The position numbers and the translations under genes are program-made. Under the pieces are notes generated by a model. That model had not been told where the DNA came from and made no database searches. It saw nothing but the letters and a program-made list of their open reading frames with translations. Positions 34,401 to 45,639 of a DNA stretch of 64,000 bases are shown here, one piece after another. The stretch spans positions 1,178,001 to 1,242,000 of the forward strand of contig WUJK01000006.1 of NCBI GenBank assembly GCA_011317545.1, given 5' to 3'. Origin of the DNA: Coniella vitis (lineage: Eukaryota > Ascomycota > Sordariomycetes > Diaporthales > Schizoparmaceae). Numbering within the stretch: the first letter of the stretch is position 1; every line of letters starts with the position of its first letter.

Positions 34401-34593
34401 CGCCGCCCATGACGACGTCGACGCGCCAACAGATGTCGAACTGAAGATTGCGGAGCTTTCTAATAAGATCGACAGGCTAACGGAGCTGATGCTTGCGATG
34501 CAGCGTGAAAGAGAGCAGCAGCATCGGGACGGTGCGGTTGGAAACGCAGAGGGCAATAACTATGGAGGTGCGGTGCGCCTTCGTGGGTTTTAG
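31498..34593 (+). CDS. Yvc1-type TRP-like cation channel
   Basis: Nine exons encode 763 residues: 31498-31646, 31724-31858, 32219-32730, 32793-33061, 33121-33178, 33235-33403, 33467-33539, 33603-33759, 33824-34593. All junctions keep frame and rebuild family motifs such as YFNETVTLPVTFEQLRTT, NARANAAE-like EARANAAEIVAWRFLT and SDAGSIFYITD-IWNLFDIT. The soluble helical N-terminal region covers about 290 residues with an acidic DTDEDEEEEDP loop. The membrane domain (about 296-545) has the YWGTLIPCLKEMGKDFIKFM linker and the pore region LTKIFYGSSYVGFE. Fungal Yvc1 is a vacuolar, stretch- and Ca2+-activated channel that releases Ca2+. The tail is Ser/Pro/Gly-rich and ends in a coiled coil (VELKIAELSNKIDRL, about 712-742). 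Intron 2 is unusually long (360 bp). ATG 31498 is the first in-frame start after an upstream stop at 31393. Confidence 0.82.
32172..32180 (+). repeat. TACATAGTA motif inside an intron
   Basis: This is the only copy found within a gene. It lies in intron 2 of the Yvc1-type gene, 39 bases before the acceptor. Confidence 0.6.
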
Positions 34594-34876
34594 GCTGGAA
34601 TCTCGTGGCATTGAATGGAGAGGGACTACGAATAGGGGATCATTTGTCGTGGACGTCATTGATTGCACGCTTGAACGTCGCACGATGCACGATTCGGATT
34701 GTTTGCCTGTTTGTTGCGTTTGCATGGCAACTGCTTTGGATTTTTTGAGGAAGCAGGGGGGGGGGGTTCTTCATCTTTTTTTGGTGCTATGTTGTTTGCT
34801 CTATTGAACTATATTTTCATTTCCATTTCCATCGATGTACCCGAATTCAGTGCCCCTATATGTATTATTGAATTTC

Positions 34877-34882
34877 AATAAA
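34877..34882 (+). promoter_or_regulatory. AATAAA polyadenylation-type signal
   Basis: A perfect AATAAA lies about 285 bp after the stop codon of the Yvc1-type gene in AT-rich context. It is a plausible 3'-end signal, though fungi often use variants. Confidence 0.45.
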
Positions 34883-35287
34883 ATACAAATGACACGATAA
34901 ACATACAATATCGTCTACAGACTATCTCTCCCCTCTAGCCTCGACGGCTTCATCCGGACACGGATACAAGAAGACAACGGGACTACAAAACCTATTATGC
35001 GAGACTTTTCCTCAATCTAAGTATTTCAAACAAATTAGTGCACATCAGCAACCGTTCAACATCACCCGCGGTCTACGATATGCAGCACATCCCACCAACT
35101 AAGAGAGAAGACAATCAAGCAAACAAGCACCATGGGAATTCAGATTCGTTGGGTATCATCTGTATTTCTGCCATCGCTATAGATCGACCATAAAAAACAA
35201 AAGTCAAAAAAAGGTAGAAAGGAAACAATACTTTCCTTACCTGGTCCCTTACAAAACCGCACACCAACCCTGAGTTCCATACGTTCC

Positions 35288-35340
35288 ACATGTTTCCATC
35301 TATTCCATCCATTCCATTCCATCCATCCATCCATCCATTG
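35288..35340. repeat. Irregular (CCATY)n tract
   Basis: CCATC and CCATT units alternate over about 50 bases in a 3' intergenic region. Confidence 0.8.
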
Positions 35341-36001
35341 AGGGTCCATCGCTCTGAAGAGGTCCGGGAACCACCATACATTGCTATCATTCCATTCATT
35401 CCGTCCATCGATCCCTTCTTCCACATCATGAAATGGTATCATCAATCTGTCGTCGTCCTCCTCCACATCCACAAACAACTTTCTTGTTTCCCGACCTGCA
35501 TGCATTCACACACAGCCAGCTTTCCTGATCCCATATGGTTGACAGAAGATGTCCAGTACCGCTTTATGTTTTCATGTGTATTTATGGTGACGAACATTTG
35601 AGATAGATATATTCAAATAATATCTTCAAAACACACAAGAGACAGAAAGAGGAAAGACAAGCCCTTCAACGCCCCAAGGAAAGATAAAAAAAGGCAATAA
35701 ATCAAAGCAAAAAGAGGAAAACAAAAAGCCAGATCGGTCCAAGCTATGTGGATGCAATACACACCACACATCTGCCAAATACCGCTCTTTCGCGTCCCTA
35801 AAACATGCGTTGGAGCTCAAAGAGCGCCGAGGCTCTCCCTATTGTCCAACAATACGCTGTCGGAAACGCGAATGGCTGAAAAATCACGGTTGAAGAGAGA
35901 ACAGAGCCGACCAAATGCATGACAACTGTCCGGGTATTTTTTCGCACCAGGGTATATCCAGCCGGGGTATTTTCGACGCTGAGCTTCTAAGAGCGAAGAA
36001 T

Positions 36002-39000
36002 CTAACGGTAAGGTCCAATCGGACCGGGGTATCCAGAATTCGTAGAGTGAGAGGTGGAAGGACGGCCGCTATCTGCGGACTGTCGGGTATTGTGACGAGG
36101 TGTAACATCGCCAGGATGGGGGACGCCGTTCGGCGTCAACTTGTCGCCAGAATTATTTCCAAAGGGGCGACTGGGCCATGGACTATCGTCATCAGGCAGG
36201 TTCACGCCACTGTCGTTCCATGGGTTTCGGTCAGCGTGGAAGCTGCGAGTCGATTCAATTGAAATGAGCGAAGACTTGGACACGTTGCTCGATCCTTTGA
36301 ATAGGGACACAGTCCCAGAGTGGGAGCTGTTCTTGCGACGGTCCAGAAAAGAAGAGATCGATGACATGCTTCCGGGCTTTCGGAGTTTGTCAAAAATGGT
36401 GCTGCGTTCGCGAGCAACTTCGTCACCAAACGCGGACTTGGTGGGCGAGTCGGTTGCAACGGTCGTGGGAGCGTGCTGCAGCAGCTTCGAATCAAAGTAT
36501 TGAAGGGATTCCTCAAACGTGTCCGACTTGGGACGGGGAATAGATCCTTTGATGATGGTTTCCTCAACGCCGGCCGTGGCAAAGTGGCCATGCAAGAGTT
36601 CCATAGCATCTCGCAGACCGCCTGCGTTGTTGCGAGTGAAGGTCCAGAGAAGGGTAACAGTGGGTTGGCCGTTGCTGGTTAATTCTGATGCATTTTGGTG
36701 CACGGTGAGGTCGACCTCATGCTGAGCCTTGAGTTTCGGCACGACCTCGTTGACGAATTCGGGCGACTCGAGGTATTTGATCAAGGCTGGTGTACGAGCT
36801 AGAACCACTTCGTGATTGTCGGAAACCATTCCCTGGTCTAGATTAGTATCAATGGATCGACCAAGACGCCATTACCAGAAAAAAACTCACCAAGAACTCG
36901 TCAACGCAGAGGGGCACCTGCCACTGGGGTCCGGTGAAGGTGACCTCATCGCTGGCTTGCTCTGTGCCCGGAAAGATGATCTTGCAGTTCCATTTCTTCT
37001 CCATGATTGCAATATCGGACAAGCGAGCCAGCAGCTGACGGTGGTAGAGGCGGTCGACAGGAACAACCTGAGAGGTGAACTCGGAGTCCTATAGGGACAG
37101 ATTAGCGAATACTGTTCCTAGTAAAGACACATTACTGAAGCAATGGGGCAGACTTACGACACGATCAACCATTTCCAGGATTTCGGATTTGACAAGCTCG
37201 AGGCTCTGCGCATTGCGAGCAGGCGTACGGCAAATGACATTGTCTAGGGTGTTGTCGTCGTCCTCGCGAATCATGCCGTCTGGAAAGAGTTGTGTTAGTG
37301 GCACAGTACACAACGAAGAGCCAGCATATTGATCCTTACTGCGTTCCTGGGCGTTGGAGAACTTGACGAAGACGGAGTGCTTCTTCATGATCCGCTGAAT
37401 GTGCTGGCCGCCGATGCCGATGATCCGCTTGTGATACTGATCAGGCACGTGGAACGAGATAGAAGCGGGCATCTCTTGTTCGACGAGACCCAAGCCTTGC
37501 TTCATGGAGTCATAGGACGAGGCATTGACGTCAATATTGAAGTTGTATTCGCCAAAGTTCTCAAACATGATCTGCACGTTGCCTGTTTTGGAATGTCAGT
37601 GTTGCTCTTGCCAGAAGAGAAAGAAAGAGTCGATATCTGACGTACTCTGTCCCATGATCTTGTTGATCTTGCCATTCTTCTTTCCGCTGACGAACTCCTT
37701 GTGTTCATTGGCAAGCTCAATCTTGACACGGATGGTGTATTGCGACTGTGTCACGAACCGGATCTGGGAAATAACATGAAGCGCCGCCTTGACCGCGTCA
37801 TCCGAGCCGTCAATGGTGAACGAGAGACGCTGGAAGGAAATCTCGGCATCCGAGTTGGCACAGATATCTCCAAGCATGACCCTAACATCGTTGTCTTCGG
37901 GGAGCCTCCTACCATCGAGCTGAGATGCCCAGAACCCGCTATAGAATTGGCCCGCCTGATTGAGTATATGTTAGTTTAGTTTTTCTGTCCTTTTCTCTGG
38001 TAGCTCCGAGCCTTGAGACCTACAAGAGACATGAGCTCGCGGACAGTTCGCTCAATGTGCAGGTTCTCGGTAGCTTGGATGCGGACCGTGTTTTGCCTCG
38101 AACCCAAAGGCGGGAACTGAATGTAGGATCCATTGGTCTCGACAATCTTGCGAACCTTATCGAGGCGAGTCAGGAGAATGGTATCAATCTTTTCCGCAGG
38201 CATGGGCACGTCCTTGACGTAGAGCCGCACACGGCTGAGCAAATCGCGCAGCTTGAGTTTAGCATGTTCAATGTCGCGTGGTTTGTCACCAGTGATGAGA
38301 ATTTCGTTGGGGTTGCGGGGCTGGGCGTTGCTAGGACAGTAGCGGAAATACGTTGAGAACGGCGGGGGAAAGTAGATGGCCGTGCCGGTGGCTGACTCAA
38401 TGAGCTTGATGTTTTTTCGGTTACGGCCGCAAATCAGCTGTTGAATGGAAAGATCCATATGCATCGCGTCTATGATACGACCAAGCTGTATTAACAGCGT
38501 TAGTGACGTTCGGATGTGATGGAGAGACCAGATGGCAGAATGAGGAGCATACCCATTGGTCGATCGAGACGAGGACGCGAGTCTTTGCATGCTCCGACGA
38601 CAAGATATCGCCGTAGATGGCCACTCTCCATCGCTGGTCTCGCCGGATTTCGACGTCACCATTCACGCCGTCGACGAGCGGGGTGAGCTTGGGTCCGAGC
38701 AGGAAGATGTCGACTCCGCAAAACGCCGATATGCTGTCGAGGGTCTCGGTCACGGCCTGCTTGAGGGAGCCGGCATTGAGGTCGGCCACCATATCGCCGT
38801 CGATATCCACTGTGGTACATCGCTAGAGTAGGAGCACAAAACGGTGAGTAGTGAGGTTCATCATCGCATAGTCAACATGATTTGAAGCTATTGCCGAGGG
38901 CGGGAGAAGAGTCTGTGGGTACTACACACCAGAGACAAAGGCGTCTCGTTCAGGAGCTTCTCACGGGTCTGCCAGACCAGGTCGAGAGAGCCCGAGAGAC

Positions 39001-39448
39001 AGACAGTGGTGACATGACCCTTGAATTGCTTTGGGACGGTGGAGAGGACATGGGCCTCAATGGGCAGCTGGCTGTTTGTGATGTCCTTGCACGTCTTGCG
39101 CAGACGGCCCAGGTTGTCGGCGTGGACGGGGAGCTCGTGGACGGGGACGTCATCGGGGGCTTCGGCCGGGTGTGTCCAGCGGAGAACAGCGTCGGTAGTA
39201 GCGTGCAGGATGTCTTCGGTGTCGGGGCCGGCGAGCTCGGAGGAGAAGGGGACGTTGAAGGCGTGGTGGATGACCGAGTCGCCGATGGTGGGAGGCGTTA
39301 TGGGGGAGGCGCCCTGAGGGGCGATCTTGTGGTGCGGGTGGAGGCCCTGCATCGACATGCCCATGCTGGGCCTCGAGGACATGCCAAAGGCGGGACTCAT
39401 CCGCTCTGACCAGTTTCTCATGTTTGCTATCTTATTCATGGCGTGCAT
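36002..39448 (-). CDS. Multi-KH-domain RNA-binding protein
   Basis: Eight minus-strand exons encode 984 residues: 39448-38930, 38822-38553, 38485-38024, 37955-37646, 37582-37340, 37279-37158, 37088-36891, 36832-36002. Every junction keeps frame. Several KH-like units are visible: QQLICGRNRKNIKLIESATG with a GRNR loop, VPMPAEKIDTILLTRLDKVRKIVETNGSYI (degenerate loop), KKNGKINKIMGQSNVQIMF, and HKRIIGIGGQHIQRIMKKHSVFVKF with a canonical GIGG loop. The mix of canonical and degenerate KH copies is reminiscent of vigilin/Scp160 or Bicaudal-C-like proteins, which bind mRNA at polysomes or control translation. The C-terminal 250 residues are Ser-rich and disordered. The start is the first ATG after an upstream in-frame stop. 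The intron between exons 5 and 6 is 60 bp and free of stops. The exact orthologue is not identified. Confidence 0.8.
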
Positions 39449-42053
39449 GTTTCGATCCTCATGGACAGCGACGGGTCAGGCCACAGTGCAGCAGCCCAGT
39501 CGTGGCGGACGAGGATGCGGCAAGGGCTCAAAGGCTCACGGGCTCACGGAAAGGGAGAGGAGGGACGAGGGCCGGCAAGCGCGTGGGGAGGAGGAGGAGG
39601 CGGCGGCGGCGGCAGCCGGCGGAGTGGACGGAATTGGGTCGAGGACCGTGGCTGGTCCACGAGAGAGACGAGGACGGGGGTTGGTGGAGGATGAGAGAAA
39701 GAGAGGGCTCGGAGTCGGGTGCGCGTCACAGGCTCACGCATACACACACGCCCGGAGTATACAAGGAGAAAGGAACAAGGACAAGCAAAAGAGAGGAAAC
39801 GAAAGAAGAAGCCAAGACCAGTGTCGTGTGCTGTATCTCGGCTCCGGAAGATATCTGTGTGTGTGTGTTTGTGCGTGGTTGGTTGGTCGGTGGTGGTGAG
39901 AAGAAGCGAGGTGGTGTCGTGGGACGGACTCGGGCGGAGAACAGTAAAGGTAAGGTCAAGTGAGGAGAGAGATGCGATTGCGCGAGAGAACGGGCCAGAA
40001 GGTCCAGCCAGAGAGATGTCTGTCTGGTCTGTCTGCAACTTGCACTGCCCGCTCAGTGGGTAGCGGGACCCGAATTGGCACTCGAGGGAGACGGGGCCAC
40101 TACATAGTAACTACAGAGTACAGGGCATCCATCCGTCAGCCCCCCCTCCAGCCCTGGGCATCAGCGGCATTGATGCATGCTTGGGCGCCTCCAGTCAGGC
40201 CAGTGTACATAGCAAGGCCTCAGACCCTGGCAGCTGGCAAGCAAGAGAGACTTGGCAGCGCCAAACCGCAAGCGGAGTAGATCTGCGACTCCACGGTACG
40301 TACATAGTATGCTGTACAGAACCCCAATAAGGTGCCCACAAAATCTGGCAGCAATCAGCCAGTCGGGATTCAACGGACCCGCACACTGGACACTTGGGCC
40401 ACAACAACATTGGGACAACAGGCCTCAGGCCGAGTACATAGCACTACCTAGGTACGTACTATGTCGAGCAAGGCTAGACCAAGCAGGTCCGCCCACTGCC
40501 GCAAACATCCGCGCTGTTGAACAACTGTGCTTGGCTTTTTGGTGTGTCTAACGACGTCAACCCTAGCAGCCACCACCCATCCACCAAAAAAAAATCAAAA
40601 CCAGCCTGCAGCTTGCGGCTGCAGCTCAGTTGAACCACTGCAGCTTGCAGTTTCTCCAGTCTTTGCTAACTTGTTTCATGTTTTAGCTCCTCCTACTGGC
40701 CTAATACTATGTACATGCTATGCAGTACTAATATAGTAGTGGGTGTGTCTCTCTTTTTTTCCCATCTTGTACATCGTACATGGCATCTTCCAACGTCTTG
40801 CATTGTCCGTTGCATTGCATTGCGTTGTTTTGTTTTGTTTTGTTTTGTGTGTGTATGTGTGTGTGAGGGGGAGAGAGAGAGTGTGTGTGGGTGTATTTGT
40901 ATGAAAAAGTAGTACTGGTTTAGATGGCTTCCTGTTGGCTTTGGTCGTGTCTCATCTCCGGATCAGAGGGATTCAGGCCTGAGAAAGATCACTATGCCGC
41001 TGACGATGAACGTTCAGCGGGTGTTGCATGCAAAAAGCTTATTGCATTTGTCCATGATGACTGCTCGCTGTGATTTGACTCTTAAAAAAAGCCGACCGTA
41101 CATTACTATATATTCGCTGTGCCGAGCCGGTAACGCCCGTATCGAGAATACATAGTTCTGCAGAGGACGAAACACAGCGAGACCTCGGTAGAAGCGGAGA
41201 TTCGAGGCCCAATCTTCTTCTCACCGTCATCACCGTCATCCTCTTCTTCCTCTTTATCTTCAGCAGCAGCAGCAGCAGGAGCAACACGGCAACCGATCCT
41301 GTTTCTTCGCCGACTGCTCTTCTTGTCTCAGACACAGACGAGAGAAGAGACAGACAACAAGTCTAGTATGGCCATCTACATGGAAAAACCAAAACCAAAC
41401 AACATGAAACCATTGCATGCCCCAGCTCGTCTGGCCAGCGCGTCACTGCACTCTTTGCTCGATTGAAATTCGCTGCTGTTGACTGTTGTTCGTGTTAGTA
41501 AGAATATACACATATATGGTTTGTGATTTCGGACTTTTCTAACCAATCACGGTCTGGTTCCCAATCAAATCCGAGGGGTTGGGGGCCGCACCCGGGTTGC
41601 CGTGGTCACTATCTTGTTTCGCTTTTCCTCTAACTGACGGCCCCGGCCTATGACTACTGATACCATAGTAGCCGCTGAAAGGGAATGAGGAATTCGCCTC
41701 GCTCGCTTGCCGCGTGGAAAGCAAATGTCGTGTCTTGGTCACATGCTGCTTCGGAAACATTGGACTTGTAACCTGCGTAAAAACTTCCCAAATGCTAAGG
41801 TATCATACATACATCGATTTGTGGCCTGAATGCTTTCTGCTGCCATGACCCTTTCTGGCGGACTCGCCATCCTGCTTCCTTACTCACACTGACTACTGCT
41901 TCGATGTAAGGAGACTCAATTGTATACTATTGACAGCAGAGAGGCATGCTGTGAAAGTATCTCCCAGCGCCCAACGGTTAATATTCGCTATTCTCCACGA
42001 GATCAACAGATTGCCTCAAGGGATGGCCAATTACGCGTGATATCTCGCCCCCT
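39449..42053. other. Intergenic region upstream of the KH gene
   Basis: About 2.6 kb. Purine-rich DNA (39530-39960) upstream of the KH gene creates long but meaningless plus-strand frames. TACATAGTA copies lie at 40101, 40301 and 40705, and a GT/GA microsatellite at about 40829-40890. The minus-strand frame 41539-41794 could be an extra terminal exon of the disordered-protein gene. Confidence 0.55.
40101..40713. repeat. Three TACATAGTA-motif copies
   Basis: TACATAGTA occurs at 40101-40109 and 40301-40309, and TACTATGTA at 40705-40713. One-base relatives lie near 40434 and 40456. All are 0.65-1.27 kb upstream of the minus-strand KH gene. Confidence 0.6.
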
Positions 42054-44864
42054 TTACCTGTACACCTCCCTTGGAGCATTGTCAACATATGTTACTCCTT
42101 CCTCTTGAACTCTGGAATCTGGCTTCTCATAGGCGGGTCGTGTCTCATACTCGGTCCATGGTCGTTGATATTGCGGCTGCTGCGGAGGCAGAGGAGGCGG
42201 TGGCATCGGACGCATACTGTACGATTGTTGTGCAGGCAGACGGTCGTCGAGCAAAATTGGTGCGCCGTACTCACCAGGTACGGGTTCTGGTCGTACACTC
42301 GACATGCGATGTGAACGGGCTTGGGTAGTTCCTTCAGGGCGTGCAGTCGCAGACCGCGCCATGTACTCCATTGGGGGTTCTGCCCTGGGCGGCCGTGGCT
42401 CTTGGGTCGCCCGCAGCTCGTAGTATTCGGCACCAGGCTGAGCAACACTTTGGAGCGGATAGTCACGCTCACGATAGTATCGGTACTCTGGCGTATAATC
42501 TGGACGAGCGATGACTCTCCGGGTCGTCGGATACCCTGCTGCCGAGACCGGTTGCCCATAGACAATTTCCTCCTCATAACGACCAGGGCCCGGCATGATG
42601 GAGACTGCTCGTTGTGGCGGTCTTTCATAAAGAATCTCAGGCTCACCGTAGGCGGCCGCAGGCGCAACTGAGCGCCGAATAATTCTTGTAGTTGTCCTGC
42701 CAGGGTCATAATACTCGCCGCGTTCCTCATATGCCGACCGAGGAGCAACAGAGCGCCGAACAATGACAGACTCTTGTCTTGACGACGGTTCTATGTACTC
42801 ACGGCCAAATTCATCAACGACAACTCTCGAAGCAGGCACTTGCGGAGGGTGCATAACGGAGTGTTGCCGTTCATCGACAAGAATAGGCGAGCCTGAACGG
42901 TTTTGTTCACCAACAGGCCGTACGATAGCACGCGATGGAGCTCGAACTTCATATGACCGGTCCATGGGAGCCCGAGAAACTGCTCTCGTGTACAAGTACT
43001 GTTGCGCACCAGGCGAGACACGCCGCACATAGCGCACTGTCTCTACCGGACGCATATCGTCGCGGTACTGTTGCTCATATCTTGGCGATTCTGTTATCGT
43101 CATTGGATGACCACCCTGGCGCACAGAATGGCCGTGCGGACTACCATAAGCAGAGCTCATGTCGTTTCGGTACCTGACATAGTTGACTGCGCGGGGCTCC
43201 CCCAGCATCTCTTCAATGTGTGCTTCCTCAAGGCTTTGCTCCTGCCCCGGCGCCGCAGCTTGCTTGACGCGCTTGGCAGACCTGGAGTACTGTGGAGCTG
43301 TCAATGGCGACGGCGAGCGAGGCTCAGGCTTGATATACGGTGATGCAGCTGCATTGTTCGCCACCATGCGATCAGCCTTGCGCTTCTTCTTATTCCTCCC
43401 CTTCTTATTGGGTCTTCCTTGAGGAGAACTCTCTGGGCTCGAGCCATTGGAGCGATCATTTCTAAGGGCGGCAACTTGTGCCGATGTTGCTTGGGGAGGT
43501 GCAACGTCCTGAGAAGGTAAATGAGCCTGGCGAGAATTCGCCAGTGGGGAGACATGAGCTGGCTGTGGGGCCACAGGAGACAAATTATGTGCACGAAGGA
43601 TGGGAGAGTGGCGGCGGCCAAAGGCTTGCTCGAGAAGTTGTCCGGTGACAGGCCCAGCACGGCCATGAGATGCCGTCTGCCTACCTTGAGCCACCCTGGC
43701 ATCCCCCGAGCTGCTCGCCTCTCCGCTCTCTTGCGACGAGACTACTTCCATTGGGACATCAACTGCCTCTTGCGCTGTTGTCATTGAACCAGTGACTCCA
43801 CCACCGCCATGAAGACTTGTAGGTTGTGTTCGATTATGGTAGGCCGACGAGGACTCTCGTACAACTGTACGCTGTTGATGTTGAGCAGCATTTGCGCTAG
43901 AAATGTCAGAAGACGGCATAGCTACCATAGACGTTTGTCCAGGCACTGGACTGGCTTCCATGATCATCGGAGGTTCATAATGAGACTCTTCGCGTGCTTC
44001 CTGAGCCGCATCAGCACCATCATGTTCAGGGATTCGATGTGTAAGGCATGATTCTGGCGTATCGTGCTTGCTAGAGTAAAAGGTGCTGTTGTCACCATCA
44101 GAGTCGTTTTCTCCACCACTGGTGTTAGCCGCTCCATTGGCATCAGCCTGTACCGGAGCAGATGCTTGAACCAGTTGCAGAGCCTTCATGAGAACCTCAG
44201 CAAGGTCAAAGTCAGCAAGCGCGTCGTCAGTGTTCAGGACTTTGGCTGCAGCACGTTGCTGCTGGACCTGGTCACTCAGAGCACGCTCGAGACGCTGTCT
44301 CTGAAGCTGGAACTCTGCTTTGATCAAGTCGTCAGACTTCGTCAGCAATACAGGATCGAACTGTGCAGTGGACGTGCTGTCGCCTTGAGACGCTGCAGCA
44401 TAAGCTCTAGGGCCAACTGGGATCCCAGTCGCCATGTTCAGCACTCTTGGGGGTGGCTCGAGGCCCGGAGGGTGGACAGGTGTGGCGTCTGTCGCAGGTG
44501 CAGCATACTGCTGTGCGTGTTCATGTTGGGCGCGACGGGCGGGTGCAATGTTGAGAGCATTGGTCTTGGCACGTAAGGCTTTTGGTCCCTTTGGCGCGTT
44601 CGCCAGAGACACAGTCGGGGCAGACGAGGTTGCAGTGGAGGCAGAGGCAGGGCTTCGAGGCTCGCTGTCTTGTTTAGGGGCTAGGCGATGTGCCGGTGCC
44701 TTGATCCGCGGATGTGCCCCAGACAGGACCTCGTCTCGAAACCGGAGTATCCTCTCGCATTCCTCGACCTGCCGTTTCTCGTCCTCTGTCAGATGCTTTG
44801 GAAGATTGGCCGCCATGATCGACGCCGGTGTTGACTGCAGAGCCGCAACCGGCCCTTCTGTCAT
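42054..44864 (-). CDS. Large disordered protein of unknown function
   Basis: This single open frame gives 936 residues from the first ATG at 44864. I do not recognise it. A short helical N-terminal segment (LTEDEKRQVEECERILRFRDEVL, about 20-45) and a second helix (LIKAEFQLQRQRLERALSDQ) are the only regions that look folded. The rest is rich in Pro, Ser, Arg, Gln and Tyr. A basic KKGRNKKKRK stretch looks like a nuclear localisation signal, and the C-terminal 350 residues hold repeated Arg/Tyr/Pro motifs such as VRRSVAPRSAYEERGEYY and IIRRSVAPAAAYGEP. Such composition is common in RNA-binding or scaffold proteins. The TAA stop lies inside a good donor (AG|GTAAAG), so the true 3' end may continue into 41794-41539. 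Coding status rests on length and steady composition. Confidence 0.65.
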   Translation of the reverse strand: MTEGPVAALQSTPASIMAANLPKHLTEDEKRQVEECERILRFRDEVLSGAHPRIKAPAHRLAPKQDSEPRSPASASTATSSAPTVSLANAPKGPKALRAKTNALNIAPARRAQHEHAQQYAAPATDATPVHPPGLEPPPRVLNMATGIPVGPRAYAAASQGDSTSTAQFDPVLLTKSDDLIKAEFQLQRQRLERALSDQVQQQRAAAKVLNTDDALADFDLAEVLMKALQLVQASAPVQADANGAANTSGGENDSDGDNSTFYSSKHDTPESCLTHRIPEHDGADAAQEAREESHYEPPMIMEASPVPGQTSMVAMPSSDISSANAAQHQQRTVVRESSSAYHNRTQPTSLHGGGGVTGSMTTAQEAVDVPMEVVSSQESGEASSSGDARVAQGRQTASHGRAGPVTGQLLEQAFGRRHSPILRAHNLSPVAPQPAHVSPLANSRQAHLPSQDVAPPQATSAQVAALRNDRSNGSSPESSPQGRPNKKGRNKKKRKADRMVANNAAASPYIKPEPRSPSPLTAPQYSRSAKRVKQAAAPGQEQSLEEAHIEEMLGEPRAVNYVRYRNDMSSAYGSPHGHSVRQGGHPMTITESPRYEQQYRDDMRPVETVRYVRRVSPGAQQYLYTRAVSRAPMDRSYEVRAPSRAIVRPVGEQNRSGSPILVDERQHSVMHPPQVPASRVVVDEFGREYIEPSSRQESVIVRRSVAPRSAYEERGEYYDPGRTTTRIIRRSVAPAAAYGEPEILYERPPQRAVSIMPGPGRYEEEIVYGQPVSAAGYPTTRRVIARPDYTPEYRYYRERDYPLQSVAQPGAEYYELRATQEPRPPRAEPPMEYMARSATARPEGTTQARSHRMSSVRPEPVPGEYGAPILLDDRLPAQQSYSMRPMPPPPLPPQQPQYQRPWTEYETRPAYEKPDSRVQEEGVTYVDNAPREVYR

Positions 44865-45639
44865 CGTGGCCACAGGGGATGCTTCGCGCGGGAAGTCGCT
44901 GCTCGTTCGCGCTCAAACTCACGGCGCAGGTATATACAGGACTTGTAAAATGTTAGTATGGTTTGATATGGTATCCGCAGATCCTGTGCTAGCGCACAAC
45001 GCGACGAGAAAGCACAGTAGCAGTATGTTGCCCGTCCGCACAAGAAGACGGCTCTGTCGCAAGGCTCACGTATGCACAGGCAAGTTTTGTGGTAGCGTCG
45101 ATCCAAGCTTTGCAAGATCGCATATTTATTACCCGCAGTTGCTTAGTAAGCGGCATATTAATTTCCCCTGAGCATCTGTGACTCTTTGGCCGAAGAATAC
45201 AAACCTCTGTGCTGCCTAGGTACTTCGCAATTTCCAACAAATCATTCTTTCACTGATGATATCTTGAGACAATCGCGCTGCGCAATCTGAGGTAGCAGGC
45301 ACGAATTGGTCAAACTCTTGCATGTTTTCCCGTGCACCCGCTCTCCGGGTAAACGCCCACTTAAGCTTCTGCAGACCATCCAGTATTTAAGCAAGACCCT
45401 TTTGGCCTCCAACACGAACTTTATAACTAAGCCTCACCAGGACTGTTACAGGGACGCCTGTCTTGCCGTACTCGTTGCCTTCAATCCAGCTCTTTCTCCA
45501 GTGAGTGTGGCTAGTCATCTCTTCCCAAGCATCTTCAGCAGCAGGCTTCTCTGCCCCAACGGTTTCCTAGTATTTCACATTCCTGAACTAATTCCTTCCC
45601 ATACTAGAGAAGTATCAACCGTACTCGTACGTAAAGGAG
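44865..45639. other. Divergent promoter region
   Basis: About 775 bp between the disordered-protein gene (minus) and the SDT1-type gene (plus). No gene, motif cluster or repeat was recognised apart from a pyrimidine-rich stretch near 45480-45560. Confidence 0.5.

Larger units (their letters stand above)
34594..36001. other. Convergent 3' region with CCATT/CCATC repeats
   Basis: About 1.4 kb between convergent genes. It contains a G10 run near 34757, the polyadenylation-type signal at 34877-34882, an irregular CCATC/CCATT tract (35288-35340) and AG-rich low-complexity sequence. No gene is supported. Confidence 0.55.

Noticed and set aside
39327..39963. Long plus-strand frames opposite and upstream of the KH gene start
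   Set aside because: They are antisense to exon 1 or run through purine-rich DNA, giving Arg/Glu/Gly-rich low-complexity products.
41039..41335. Minus-strand frame with a poly-Leu stretch resembling a membrane helix
   Set aside because: The Leu run is a translated AGC/CTG-type repeat. The rest has no coding character.
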